This document shows positions 17,526 to 26,651 of a stretch of 64,000 bases of DNA, piece after piece. Source of the stretch: Mycolicibacterium aromaticivorans JS19b1 = JCM 16368 (GTDB taxonomy: Bacteria; Actinomycetota; Actinomycetes; Mycobacteriales; Mycobacteriaceae); assembly GCF_000559085.1 (NCBI RefSeq), contig NZ_JALN02000001.1:2914001-2978000 (forward strand). Reading direction: 5' to 3'. Every line of letters starts with the position of its first letter. Positions within the stretch are counted from its first letter, which is position 1. The notes beneath the pieces were generated by a model. The model was given only the letters and a program-made list of their open reading frames with translations, was not told where the DNA came from and did no database searches. The translations under genes were made by a program, and so were the position numbers.

Positions 17526-20500
17526 CTACAACCGGCCTTCGCGGCGCAGCAGATCCTGCGCGCTGACGCCGCCGCCACGACGGGGGCGTTCGTCGCCCTC
17601 TTTCTTGCCGCGCGAGTTCAGCTTCTCGGTCGCCACCTCGGAGTCGCCGTGATCGGGCCGGCTGATCGGGATGGCACGGGTCTCCTCGGCGCTGATCGCG
17701 GGGGAGACATCGCCGTTCTGCTCGCGCTGGGCCGGGATGGCCGTCGTCGCGTCGTCTGGAGCCGACATCGCCTGAGTCGGCTGCGCAGACGGCTGCTGCG
17801 GCGGGGTCGGGCCCGGCTTGGCCATTCCCCGGTCGCTTCGCTCCTGCCCGCCGGTACCCCGCAGCTCACCCAGCCACGACTCGATCTCCCGATCCGGGGC
17901 CGGTGGCGTGGGCGCGCGGTTGGTCTTGGCGGCCGAGGCGGCGGTGTTCACCGCGTTCTTCACGGCGTTCTTGGCCACCGAAAATCGCGTGGTCGGTGCT
18001 TCGGTGATTCCCCGGTCGCTGCGCTCCTGCCCGCCGGCGGTGATTCCCCGCTCGCTGCGCTCCTGCCCGCCGGCGGTGATTCCCCGGTCGCTGCGCTCCT
18101 GCCCGCCGGCGGTGATTCCCCGGTCGCTGCGCTCCTGCCCGCCGGCGGTGATCTCGGTGCGGGCTTCGACCGGATCGGGCATCCGCGCGGTTCCGGCAGC
18201 TGACGGGGCTTCCTGCGGCGGCGGCGGGTTGCGGTATTCGGCGCGTCCGACGACACGCGGCATCGCGCGGCCCTCGACGGGATGGGTCGGGTCGTGCGCC
18301 GGTCGTCGGGCTTCGGCGGCTGCCGATACCGGCGCACCGGCACCCACCAGCGCGGGATCCGGTTCACGCACGACCGGCCGCTTGCGCTCGTCGGTCAGGT
18401 GGGTCTCACCGAGGCCGATCCGCACCTGCAGGCGCTTCATCCAGCGCGGCGCCCACCAGCAGTCGTCGCCGAGCAGTTTCATGATGGCCGGGACCAGGAA
18501 CATCCGGATGACGGTGGCGTCCAGCAGCAAAGCGATCAGCAGACCGAAGGCCAGATACTTCATCACAACCAGGTCGGAGAATGCGAACGCGGCGACCACC
18601 ACGGCCAGTACCAGCGCGGCACCGGTAATGAGTCGGCCGGTGGTGGCCGTGCCGATCCGGATGGCCTCTGCGGTGGACAGGCCGCGCTCACGGGCCTCCA
18701 CCATCCGGGAGACCAGGAACACCTCGTAGTCCGTGGACAGGCCCCAGATCACCGCGATGATCAGACCGATCATCGGGGCGAACAAGGGCTGCGGCGTGTA
18801 ATTCAACAGGCCAGAACCGTGTCCGCCCTCGACGAACATCCAGGTCAGAATGCCCATTGTGGAGCCCAGCGTCAGTGCGCTCATCAATGCGGCCTTGATC
18901 GGAAGCACCACCGAGCCGAACGCCAGGAACATCAGGACGGTGGTGGTGAGCACCAGGATCAGCACCATCAGCGGCAGCTTGTCGAACAGCGTCAGAATGC
19001 TGTCCTGTGCCAGCGCCTGGGTACCGCCGACGAGGACCGTGGTACCCCTGGGCGGGGTCAGCGCGCGCAGCTGTTGGATCTTCTGGGGTGCGGTACTGCT
19101 GTCTATCAGTCCGTTCTGGATCACCCGTACGGACGGATCCTTTGATCCGCCGTTCTGGGCCGAACGTTCCTCCCACATCTTCGACGGGTCGTCGCTGCCT
19201 GCGAAGCCGGACACCGTCTGCGCTTCGGCACGCAGATCGTCGAGCTGCTGTTGGGTTACCGGCGAGCCGTTGTTGGTTTTGATGACCAGGGTCAGCGGTT
19301 CGGTGCGGAAACTGGAGAACTCTTTGTCGAATTGCTCCTGCGCGCTGCGCACCGGGTTGTCCGGCGGCAGGTATTTCTCACTGAGCCCGCCCAACGCCAG
19401 CTGCCCCATCGGGATGATGAGCAACGTCATGATGATCACGATGGGAGCGGCAAACGCGATAGGCCGCTTCATCACCACATTGACCAGGCGGCCCCAGAAT
19501 CCCTTTTCGACCTCCTCGCGGGTCTTGGTCTTCTGGGTTTTCTCGATGAACCAGTCGATGATCCTGCGCGAGAACGGCCAGTTGGCCAGGAACGGCACTC
19601 GGAGCAGAGTCCGCACCCCCAGAGCGTCGACGTTGGCACCCAGAATTCCCAGGACAGCGGGCAGCACCGTGATCGACAGGAAGGCCGCGAGCAGCACCGA
19701 AGCGATGATCGCGTAGGTAATCGACCTCAGGAAGCCAAGTGGGATCAGTAGAAGCGGTAGCGAGGACGCCACGATGATGACCGAGGAGAACGCGACGGTG
19801 CGGCCCGACGTCATCACCGACCGCCGTACCGCCGCTTCGACGTCGTAGCCTTCGGCGAGTTCCTCTCGGAACCTGCTGACGACGAACAATCCGTAGTCGA
19901 TGGCTATGCCGAAGCCCATCATCGTCACGACGGGCTGGGCGAAGAAGTGCACCGGTCCGAACTCGGCGGTCAGCCGGAGGATGCCGAGCGCTCCGCCGAT
20001 GGTGAGGCCACCGATGATGGCGGGCAGCGCGGCCGCGACGGCGCCGCCGAAGACAAAGAACAGGACCACCGCCACCAGTGGGACGATCGCGATTTCGGCG
20101 CGGGCCTGGTCGGTGCCGATGGTCCCGGTGAGCTCGCTGGCGAGCGGATTGAGGCCGGCGAGCTGGATAGTGCCGCCGTTGATCTTCTTGAGGGCTGGCT
20201 CGATGGTCTGGTAATTCTTCAGGATCGTGTCGTCGTCATCTCCCTTGAGCGGGATGCTGACGAAGGTATGACGGAGATCCGCCGTCTTCATCTGATTGAC
20301 GGTCGGGTCGGTGGTGTCGGGCGCTTTCAGCCAGCCGACCCAGCCCACGATCTGATCGGGATGGTCCTTGACCACCTGGTCGAGCTCATCGGTGACTGTC
20401 TTCTGCCAGTTCTTGTCAGTCACCTTCTCGTCGCCCGGCGGCGTCAGGATGGCGACCACGTGGCTGGTGCGGTCACGGCCGTACACCTCGTCGGCGAGCG

Positions 20501-20663
20501 TCGAGGCCCGCACCGACTCGCTGCCGTTGTCGTAAAAACCGCTCTGGGTGACGTGCTTGCCCAAGGAGGCCCCGTATACGGCGCCACCGAGGCACAGCCC
20601 GACCATGACCGCGATCACGATGTATCGATATCGATACACAGTTCGACCCCACCAGGCGAACAC
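17526..20663 (-). CDS. mmpL3: Trehalose monomycolate flippase MmpL3
   Basis: A 1045-residue RND transporter, the essential exporter of trehalose monomycolate to the periplasm for mycolic acid assembly. The N terminus FAWWGRTVYRYR and the two proton-relay pairs Asp256-Tyr257 (GIAIDYGLFVVSRF) and Asp645-Tyr646 (GLSTDYEVFLVSRM) match M. tuberculosis MmpL3 residue for residue. The protein ends in the conserved GGGVSAQDLLRREGRL. The cytoplasmic tail from about residue 740 is roughly 100 residues longer than in M. tuberculosis, in large part because of five copies of the GGQERSDRG element: four in tandem at about 838-887 and one at 937-946. The GTG start at 20663 has AGGAG six bases upstream. It is followed on the same strand by nothing; upstream lie the NYN gene and trmB. 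Confidence 0.96.
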   Translation of the reverse strand: MFAWWGRTVYRYRYIVIAVMVGLCLGGAVYGASLGKHVTQSGFYDNGSESVRASTLADEVYGRDRTSHVVAILTPPGDEKVTDKNWQKTVTDELDQVVKDHPDQIVGWVGWLKAPDTTDPTVNQMKTADLRHTFVSIPLKGDDDDTILKNYQTIEPALKKINGGTIQLAGLNPLASELTGTIGTDQARAEIAIVPLVAVVLFFVFGGAVAAALPAIIGGLTIGGALGILRLTAEFGPVHFFAQPVVTMMGFGIAIDYGLFVVSRFREELAEGYDVEAAVRRSVMTSGRTVAFSSVIIVASSLPLLLIPLGFLRSITYAIIASVLLAAFLSITVLPAVLGILGANVDALGVRTLLRVPFLANWPFSRRIIDWFIEKTQKTKTREEVEKGFWGRLVNVVMKRPIAFAAPIVIIMTLLIIPMGQLALGGLSEKYLPPDNPVRSAQEQFDKEFSSFRTEPLTLVIKTNNGSPVTQQQLDDLRAEAQTVSGFAGSDDPSKMWEERSAQNGGSKDPSVRVIQNGLIDSSTAPQKIQQLRALTPPRGTTVLVGGTQALAQDSILTLFDKLPLMVLILVLTTTVLMFLAFGSVVLPIKAALMSALTLGSTMGILTWMFVEGGHGSGLLNYTPQPLFAPMIGLIIAVIWGLSTDYEVFLVSRMVEARERGLSTAEAIRIGTATTGRLITGAALVLAVVVAAFAFSDLVVMKYLAFGLLIALLLDATVIRMFLVPAIMKLLGDDCWWAPRWMKRLQVRIGLGETHLTDERKRPVVREPDPALVGAGAPVSAAAEARRPAHDPTHPVEGRAMPRVVGRAEYRNPPPPQEAPSAAGTARMPDPVEARTEITAGGQERSDRGITAGGQERSDRGITAGGQERSERGITAGGQERSDRGITEAPTTRFSVAKNAVKNAVNTAASAAKTNRAPTPPAPDREIESWLGELRGTGGQERSDRGMAKPGPTPPQQPSAQPTQAMSAPDDATTAIPAQREQNGDVSPAISAEETRAIPISRPDHGDSEVATEKLNSRGKKEGDERPRRGGGVSAQDLLRREGRL
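17824..17854 (-). repeat. Dispersed GGQERSDRG element, single copy in mmpL3 tail
   Basis: The minus strand encodes GTGGQERSDRGMA. The DNA differs from the tandem units by one base in the centre (CGCTTCGCTCC for CGCTGCGCTCC on the plus strand). It lies about 150 bases from the tandem array. Confidence 0.8.
18003..18152 (-). repeat. Four-unit 36-bp tandem array of the dispersed element in mmpL3
   Basis: Units at 18003-18038, 18039-18074, 18075-18110 and 18111-18146 are nearly identical; the second differs by one base (CTCGCT for GTCGCT), giving SERG instead of SDRG. A six-base start of a fifth unit (GGTGAT) follows to 18152. Each unit encodes ITAGGQERSDRG. There are no spacers between units, and the array is in frame with the cytoplasmic tail of MmpL3. 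Confidence 0.95.
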
Positions 20664-20712
20664 CTAAGCTCCTAACCAAATCTTTTGCGACCTGCGCATC
20701 GGTTTCTCCTAC

Positions 20713-21402
20713 TCAGACGCGCGATGTCAGTAATGAGGACAGCGGCCGGAACGGTTGTAGCCATGCCCCCTGCTCTGGGAGCGAATCTAGGCCGATTCGC
20801 GGCAGCGGCTCTCGGAAAACACCAGGAATGTCTTCCAGGTCGACAAACTCCAAGGTATCCGACGCTAACGCCCAGCTGGCATGTTCGCGAAATCCGAGCA
20901 CGTAGGCGGGGGTGCCGGCCTTGGCGATTTCCTCCAGCGGCGCGCGGAATGCCTGCCCGTCGGCCGAGGCGACCAGTACGGCGGCCAGACCTTCGGTGCG
21001 ACGCATCTCGATGTGGGCCAGCATGTCGGAGTCGACGTCACTGTCTTCGTCGATCTTGGGCTTGGCGAATACCGCGAAACCCACGTTGCGCAACGCTTCC
21101 ACCCAGGGGCGGACGACGTCCGCGCTGCCGGGCGCGATGTTGGTGAACACCGTCGCCTCCGGTTCCACCGACACTTCCGGGTGGCCGGCCGACAATTCGG
21201 CGGTGCGGGTCAGGAGCCAGCGGCCCAGCGCGTCGAATCGCGGCCGGTGCGCGGCCGTCGGTCGACCGCCGAGGATCGAACCCAGGCCCATGTCCAGGTT
21301 GGGCGCGTCCCAGACCAGAAGCACCCGCTGAATCGGCGGGCTCACCGGCTGATCCCCGCTGTCCGGCAGTGCGGGAGCCGTCGCGTCTTCGATCACGCTC
21401 AT
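20713..21402 (-). CDS. NYN-domain protein, Rv0207c-like
   Basis: A 229-residue protein with an NYN (LabA/DUF88, PIN-like nuclease) domain over most of its length. The first strand LLVWDAPNLDMGL carries the acidic WDxxN motif, DSDVDSDMLAHI gives the second acidic cluster and ASADGQAF the third, a pattern consistent with metal-dependent RNase chemistry. The function is unproven in mycobacteria. The ATG at 21402 overlaps the trmB stop (ATGA), so it is coupled to trmB; mmpL3 follows 50 bases downstream. The longer frame to 21417 is not needed. Confidence 0.85.
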   Translation of the reverse strand: MSVIEDATAPALPDSGDQPVSPPIQRVLLVWDAPNLDMGLGSILGGRPTAAHRPRFDALGRWLLTRTAELSAGHPEVSVEPEATVFTNIAPGSADVVRPWVEALRNVGFAVFAKPKIDEDSDVDSDMLAHIEMRRTEGLAAVLVASADGQAFRAPLEEIAKAGTPAYVLGFREHASWALASDTLEFVDLEDIPGVFREPLPRIGLDSLPEQGAWLQPFRPLSSLLTSRV

Positions 21403-22193
21403 CGTTGCCTCAACCACAGAAGTTCGGCCACCGCGCTGCCCGCCTCAGCGGCCTTCGTCTCGTATTTGGTCCTCGGGCGCTGCACCGAGACCGGCAGTTC
21501 GTCGCCGGGCTGCACACGGCGCAGCAGGGATTCGGCGTCGCCCGCGTCGGCGATCTGCTCGGCGTAGCCCGCGTGGTCGGTCGCGGCGTGCAGCACACCA
21601 CCCGGTCGCAACCGATCGGCGATCAGCGAGATCGTGTTCGGCTGCAGCAGCCGTCGCTTGTGGTGTCGTGATTTCGGCCACGGGTCGGGGAAGAACACCC
21701 GGACCCCGGTCAGCGAGCCGGGGCCGAACATGTTCTCCAACACGTCGACCGCGTCGCCGCGGACCAGCCGAATGTTCGGCACACCTTCGCGGCCGACGGC
21801 GCTGAGCAGCTGAGCCAGCCCGCGCTTGTAGACCTCGACCGCCACCACATCGATATCCGGCTCGGCCATCGCCATCGCCAGCGTCGACGTACCGGTTCCG
21901 CAGCCGATCTCCAGGACCACGGGCGCCTGTCTGCCGAACCACGCCGTGGTGTCCAGCAGTCCCGCAGGCTTCGCCGGGGTGAATCCCCGGTCGCTGCGCT
22001 CCTGCCCGCCGACCTCACGCGCCATCGTGCCCATCTCGGGCCACAGCCGATCCCACGCGTCCTGCTGCGCCTCGGTCAGGGTCGAGCGCCGCGAACGGAA
22101 GCTGGTGATCCGGGGATAGGGATGCGCCGGCCAGGCATCGGGCGTGGCTGAGCCACCGTGGCGCTGCGCATGCATCCGTCCATGGTCGCTCAT
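21399..22193 (-). CDS. trmB: tRNA (guanine-N7)-methyltransferase TrmB
   Basis: A 264-residue SAM-dependent enzyme that methylates G46 in the variable loop of tRNA. Motif I is VVLEIGCGTGTSTLAMA (about 92-108), the signature FFPDPWPKSRHHKRRLLQP lies at 167-185, and ATDHAGYAE and RPRTKYETKA near the C terminus are also typical. The ATG at 22193 gives MSDHGRMHAQ, which matches the M. tuberculosis start as I recall. Residues 61-70 (VGGQERSDRG) are a copy of the dispersed element, placed in the variable linker between the N-terminal basic region and the Rossmann fold. It is the first gene of the trmB-NYN-mmpL3 operon. Confidence 0.95.
   Translation of the reverse strand: MSDHGRMHAQRHGGSATPDAWPAHPYPRITSFRSRRSTLTEAQQDAWDRLWPEMGTMAREVGGQERSDRGFTPAKPAGLLDTTAWFGRQAPVVLEIGCGTGTSTLAMAMAEPDIDVVAVEVYKRGLAQLLSAVGREGVPNIRLVRGDAVDVLENMFGPGSLTGVRVFFPDPWPKSRHHKRRLLQPNTISLIADRLRPGGVLHAATDHAGYAEQIADAGDAESLLRRVQPGDELPVSVQRPRTKYETKAAEAGSAVAELLWLRQR
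21978..22012 (-). repeat. Dispersed GGQERSDRG element, copy in trmB
   Basis: Thirty-five bases match the mmpL3 36-bp unit over nearly the whole length, including the flanking GGTGA part, with single differences (GGTGAATCCCC for GGTGATTCCCC, and CCGAC for CCGGC at the other end). It encodes VGGQERSDRGFTP. Confidence 0.88.
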
Positions 22194-22286
22194 GAACAGA
22201 GGTGTACCCGCTCCGTGGTGCATATTGATACCCAACAGTTGCCTTCTCCTGGTAGTGGCTCGCGCCACACGCCCGCTGATGCCAGC

Positions 22287-23195
22287 ATGTCCGATGTGGT
22301 GGGGCTGCCGGTGCGGGTCAAGGTGGTCGGCAGGCCAGGGTGCGGCCGACGCACGGTGACCCGCGTGCTGCATGGGGCCGGTGTGGCGGTGGTGGCTTCG
22401 ACTGCGGTTGCTGACCTGGACGTTCACGTATTCGCCGAGACGTTGAAGCCCGAAGACCGGCGCGCGCTGACCATGTCGCCGCGGCCCGTCGTCGCGGTGC
22501 TCAACAAGGCGGATCTGACCGGATTCGGCGGTCGCGGGCCGGTCGCGGCGGCCGCCGAGCGCTGCCGGCTGCTCGGCGACCGCGTGGGTGTGACGGTCTA
22601 TCCCTTGGCCGGACTGGCCGCGGCCGCCGCGGTGGACGATCGGATCCTGGACGACGAGCTGCTCGGCGCGCTGCGGACGTTGACGGTCGACCCGGCCGAC
22701 CTGGGTTCCACTGACCGGTTCGCGGGCGGTGAGCACCGGCTGCCCAATGCGGTGCGGCAGCGACTGCTCGCCGACCTCGATCTGTTCGGTATCGCGCACG
22801 CTGTGCTGGCGCTGCGCAGCGGCGCGGAGCGAGCCGGGGTGATCGCGGCGCTGCGCCGGGCGAGCGCGCTGGACGGGTTGCTCGCCGGGCTCGAGGCGAT
22901 CGCGGCGCCGGTGCGCTACCGCCGGTTGACCGAGCAGTTCGCCGATTCGGCCGCCGACGAGGTCGTCGCCGCCAGGATGGCAGCGGCGGTCGAGGTGGTG
23001 GAGGCCGCCGGGATGACCGTCGACGCCGACGTCAGCGCGCACGCGCACCTACGGCGCGCCGTTGTCTGGCAGCGGTATTCACACGGGCCGGTGTCGCGGC
23101 TGCACAGCCGGTGCGGTGCCGACATCGCCCGCGGCTCGCTACGGCTGTGGGAACGCGCGGGCGGCGTCCCAGAGCCGGTGGAGCTGAAGCCGTGA
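22287..23195 (+). CDS. Putative GTPase-like protein, Rv0209-like
   Basis: A 302-residue protein with a degenerate P-loop near the N terminus (VVGRPGCGRRTVTRVL) and an NKADLTG motif near residue 77, which together suggest a GTP-binding domain. The DLDVHVFAETLKPEDRRAL segment could be a switch region. The C-terminal half is helical. I start at the ATG at 22287, immediately before the first strand; the frame reaches further upstream but would overlap trmB. Its stop overlaps the GTG of the next gene, so they are one operon. The family has no known function. Confidence 0.72.
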   Translation: MSDVVGLPVRVKVVGRPGCGRRTVTRVLHGAGVAVVASTAVADLDVHVFAETLKPEDRRALTMSPRPVVAVLNKADLTGFGGRGPVAAAAERCRLLGDRVGVTVYPLAGLAAAAAVDDRILDDELLGALRTLTVDPADLGSTDRFAGGEHRLPNAVRQRLLADLDLFGIAHAVLALRSGAERAGVIAALRRASALDGLLAGLEAIAAPVRYRRLTEQFADSAADEVVAARMAAAVEVVEAAGMTVDADVSAHAHLRRAVVWQRYSHGPVSRLHSRCGADIARGSLRLWERAGGVPEPVELKP

Positions 23196-24646
23196 CCGAC
23201 GCCGACACCCTGGTGGCACAGCTCGATGCAGCCCTGCCGATGCCCTCGATCGTGCGGCGCGACGTGGTGCTGGTGGCCGGTCCATGGCTGGGCGGGGCCA
23301 GCAGTGTGGTGACCGCTCTGCGGAAGCGGCTGCCCGAGCACACCGTGGTCGAAGCCGACGAGGTGGCCGCCGGCCAGGCCCCCGCCGCGGTGGTGTTCGT
23401 GGTCTCGGCGACTGCGCCGCTCACCGAGTCCGACTGTGCGCTGCTGGATGCCGTCGCCGCCGACACCGACGCGGTCATCGGGGTGGTGACCAAGATCGAC
23501 GTCCATCGCACCTGGCGCGATGTGCTCGACGCCGACCGTGCAGTGCTGGCGCAGCGGGCGCCCCGCTACCGCGACATGCGGTGGGTCGGCACCGCCGCCG
23601 CGCCCGATCTCGGCGTAGCCGTCATCGACGAGCTCGTCACCGCGCTGCGAGACATCCTCGCCGACGCGACGCGAGATCGACGAAATCGATTGCGGGCCTT
23701 GGAGAATCGTTTGCTTACGGTGCAGCGGAGGCTGGAGCTCGAGGTCGCAGGGGCCGGCCGGGGGGCGCGGCTGGGTGCCCTGCGGACCGAGCGCACCGCG
23801 GCGTTGCACCGGTACCGGGTGGAGAAGTCGCAGCGGTCCATCGCGCTGCGCGCCCAGGTTCAGCACGCCCGCCTTACGCTGACCTATTTCGCCCGCAACC
23901 GGTGCGCGTCGGTGCGAACGGAGTTACAGGAAGACCTGGCGGCCCTGGGCCGACGCGGCCTCGCCCATTTCCCCGACGAGGTGCGGCGCCGGGCGGCCGA
24001 GGTGGCCGACGACGTCGCCGCCGGCGTCGTCCGGCAACTGGGCGATGTCGGCGAGGAGTTGGGTCTTGCGGTCGAGCCGGTCGACTCCCGTCCCGCGGTC
24101 GAGGTGCGGGCCGCGCCGTCGCGGGCCCGCGGTGCGGAGACCCGATTGATGCTGCTGCTGGGTGGCGGCTTCGGTGTCGGGGTGGCGTTGACCCTCAGCC
24201 GGGTGTTCGCCGGCCTGGCCCCACAGTGGGCGGTCGGCGGCGTACTCGGCGGCGCCGTCATCGGAGTCGCTCTGACCGTCTGGGTGGTCGCGGTCCGCGG
24301 CCTTCTGCATGACCGGGCCGTACTCGACCGTTGGGTGGTGGAGGTCATCGGCAGGCAGCGCACCGCGGTGGAGGAATGGGTGGCCGCCCGCGTACTGGCG
24401 GCCGAGGCGTCACTGGGCCGTGCCGCCGCCGAACGCGACGCCGCGGACCACGCCCGAACCGAGGACACCATCGCCCGCATCGACCGCGAGATCCGCGAAC
24501 ACGCGACCGCCGGTGCCCGTGCGGCCGCGGCGCGCGACCGGCATGTCCCAGTGATCGAGAGTGCGCTGGCGGCGGTCGGCCACGAACTCGACGCGCTGAA
24601 TACAGCCAAACCGACCGATTCGCGGTCTTCTGAATCGTTCCTGTGA
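23192..24646 (+). CDS. Dynamin-like or GTPase-associated membrane protein, Rv0210-like
   Basis: A 484-residue protein. The N-terminal domain has a weak P-loop-like strand (VVLVAGPWLGGASSVV) and VTKID near residue 90, which resembles the NKxD/TKxD guanine-binding motif. A long helical region rich in Arg and Leu spans 140-300, two transmembrane helices lie at about 318-340 and 350-372, and another long charged helix follows to the end. This layout of GTPase head, coiled coil and paired membrane helices is like that of bacterial dynamin-type proteins. It is coupled to the preceding gene by GTGA. Function is inferred from layout only. Confidence 0.72.
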   Translation: MTDADTLVAQLDAALPMPSIVRRDVVLVAGPWLGGASSVVTALRKRLPEHTVVEADEVAAGQAPAAVVFVVSATAPLTESDCALLDAVAADTDAVIGVVTKIDVHRTWRDVLDADRAVLAQRAPRYRDMRWVGTAAAPDLGVAVIDELVTALRDILADATRDRRNRLRALENRLLTVQRRLELEVAGAGRGARLGALRTERTAALHRYRVEKSQRSIALRAQVQHARLTLTYFARNRCASVRTELQEDLAALGRRGLAHFPDEVRRRAAEVADDVAAGVVRQLGDVGEELGLAVEPVDSRPAVEVRAAPSRARGAETRLMLLLGGGFGVGVALTLSRVFAGLAPQWAVGGVLGGAVIGVALTVWVVAVRGLLHDRAVLDRWVVEVIGRQRTAVEEWVAARVLAAEASLGRAAAERDAADHARTEDTIARIDREIREHATAGARAAAARDRHVPVIESALAAVGHELDALNTAKPTDSRSSESFL

Positions 24647-24671
24647 GTGATCGGACATAATCCCGATTAAC

Positions 24672-24703
24672 CGCGGGTATCTCACCCGCGTTAACCTATT
24701 TTT
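24672..24703. terminator. Hairpin with T-run between the GTPase pair and pckG
   Basis: CGCGGGTatctcACCCGCG is a perfect 7-base stem with a 5-base loop, followed by TTAACCTATTTTT. It lies 26 bases after the stop at 24646, in the position of an intrinsic terminator. The stem is framed by TTAAC on both sides, so an operator role for pckG is an alternative. Confidence 0.6.
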
Positions 24704-24776
24704 CAGGGAGGACCGTGTCTCGGCGCGGAATCCGGCCTGCGTCCTGGCCATAAAAATAAGCAGGAGATTGACAGCG

Positions 24777-26603
24777 ATGACTTCAGCGACCATCCCCGGT
24801 CTGGATAACGCACCGACCAAGCATCAGGGCCTGCTCGCTTGGGTCCAGGAAGTCGCCGAACTCACGCAGCCCGACCGGGTGGTCTTCGCCGACGGCTCCG
24901 AAGAGGAATACACGCGGTTGTGCGGCGAGCTCGTCGCCGCCGGAACCTTTACCAAGCTGAGCGACTCCGAGGAGCCGAGCTCTTATCTCGCCCGTTCGGC
25001 GCCGTCGGACGTGGCTCGCGTCGAGTCGCGCACGTTCATCTGCTCGGAGCGGGAGATCGACGCCGGCCCCACGAACAACTGGATGGATCCGGCCGAGATG
25101 CGCGGCCTCATGACCGACCTGTACCGCGGCTCGATGCGCGGCCGCACCATGTACGTGGTGCCGTTCTGCATGGGCCCGCTCGGTGCCGACGACCCCAAGC
25201 TCGGCGTCGAGATCACCGACTCCGAGTATGTGGTCGTCTCGATGCGGACGATGACGCGGATGGGCAAGGCCGCGCTGGAGAAGATCGGCGACGACGGATT
25301 TTTCGTCAAGGCGCTGCACTCACTCGGCGCGCCGCTCGCGCCGGGCGAAGAAGACGTGCCGTGGCCGTGCAACGACACCAAATACATCACCCACTTCCCG
25401 GAGACCCGCGAGATCTGGAGCTTCGGTTCGGGTTACGGCGGAAACGCGCTGCTCGGCAAGAAGTGCTACTCGCTGCGCATCGCCTCGGCGATGGCACACG
25501 ACGAGGGCTGGCTCGCCGAGCACATGCTGATCCTCAAGCTGATCTCCCCGGAGAACAAGGCGTACTTCGTCGCCGCCGCGTTCCCGTCCGCGTGTGGCAA
25601 GACCAACCTCGCGATGCTGCAGCCGACCATCCCGGGCTGGCGTGCCGAGACCGTCGGTGACGACATCGCCTGGATGCGCTTCGGCAAGGACGGCCGGCTG
25701 TACGCCACCAACCCGGAGTTCGGTTTCTTCGGGGTCGCGCCGGGCACCAACTGGAGCTCGAACCCGAACGCGATGAAGACCGTCGCGGCAGGCAACACCG
25801 TGTTCACCAACGTCGCGCTGACCGACGACGGCGGCGTGTGGTGGGAGGGCCTCGAAGGCGACCCGCAGCACTTGATCGACTGGAAGGGCAACGATTGGGA
25901 ACCGGGGTCGCCCGACAAGGCTGCCCACCCGAATTCGCGCTACTGCACCCCGATGTCGCAGTGCCCGACGCTGGCCCCGGAGTGGGACGACCCGCAGGGG
26001 GTGCCGATCTCGGCAATCCTGTTCGGCGGCCGTCGCAAGACCACGGTGCCGCTGGTGACGCAGGCCCGCGATTGGCAGCACGGCGTCTTCATCGGGGCCA
26101 CGCTGGGCTCCGAGCAGACCGCCGCCGCCGAGGGCAAGGTCGGCACCGTCCGTCGTGACCCGATGGCCATGCTGCCGTTCCTCGGCTACAACGTCGGCGA
26201 CTACTTCGCCCACTGGATCAACCTCGGTAAGAACGCCGACGAGTCGAAGATGCCCAAGATCTTCTTCGTGAACTGGTTCCGCCGCGGCGATGACGGCCGG
26301 TTCCTGTGGCCGGGCTTCGGCGAGAACAGCCGCGTGATGAAGTGGATCATCGAGCGGGTCGAGGGCAAGGCCAACGGCTCCACCACCCCGATCGGCATCG
26401 TGCCGAGCGCCGGCGATCTGGACCTCGAGGGCCTGGACGCCGATCCGGCTGACGTCAACGAGGCACTGGCGGTCAACGTCCAGGAATGGCGCGACGAGCT
26501 CCCGCAGATCGAGGAGTGGTTCGAGTTCGTCGGGGAGAAGCTGCCGACCGGGGTCAAGGACGAGTTCGAGGCGCTCAAGCAGCGGCTTGCCGAAGCCGAC
26601 TAA
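24777..26603 (+). CDS. pckG: Phosphoenolpyruvate carboxykinase (GTP)
   Basis: A 608-residue GTP-dependent PEPCK that converts oxaloacetate and GTP to phosphoenolpyruvate, CO2 and GDP, the first step of gluconeogenesis; in mycobacteria it is needed for growth on fatty acids and cholesterol. Typical motifs are [13 protein letters not shown] (P-loop with the reactive Cys), NEFGF-like [22 protein letters not shown] and [22 protein letters not shown]. The ATG at 24777 is chosen over a TTG at 24768 because CAGGAG lies ten bases upstream. Its place beside fatty acid genes suits its role. Confidence 0.97.
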   Translation: MTSATIPGLDNAPTKHQGLLAWVQEVAELTQPDRVVFADGSEEEYTRLCGELVAAGTFTKLSDSEEPSSYLARSAPSDVARVESRTFICSEREIDAGPTNNWMDPAEMRGLMTDLYRGSMRGRTMYVVPFCMGPLGADDPKLGVEITDSEYVVVSMRTMTRMGKAALEKIGDDGFFVKALHSLGAPLAPGEEDVPWPCNDTKYITHFPETREIWSFGSGYGGNALLGKKCYSLRIASAMAHDEGWLAEHMLILKLISPENKAYFVAAAFPSACGKTNLAMLQPTIPGWRAETVGDDIAWMRFGKDGRLYATNPEFGFFGVAPGTNWSSNPNAMKTVAAGNTVFTNVALTDDGGVWWEGLEGDPQHLIDWKGNDWEPGSPDKAAHPNSRYCTPMSQCPTLAPEWDDPQGVPISAILFGGRRKTTVPLVTQARDWQHGVFIGATLGSEQTAAAEGKVGTVRRDPMAMLPFLGYNVGDYFAHWINLGKNADESKMPKIFFVNWFRRGDDGRFLWPGFGENSRVMKWIIERVEGKANGSTTPIGIVPSAGDLDLEGLDADPADVNEALAVNVQEWRDELPQIEEWFEFVGEKLPTGVKDEFEALKQRLAEAD

Positions 26604-26651
26604 CTTCCGTTACGGCCAGTTCGGCCCCAGACCCCAGCTAATATCCGTTCG

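Noticed and set aside
18003..18152. CRISPR array
   Set aside because: The 36-bp units are directly adjacent with no unique spacers, and they are in frame within mmpL3.
20621..20638. 18-base perfect palindrome TGTATCGATATCGATACA near the mmpL3 start
   Set aside because: It encodes the conserved YRYRY stretch of MmpL3 and arises from alternating TAT and CGA codons; nothing else suggests a binding site.
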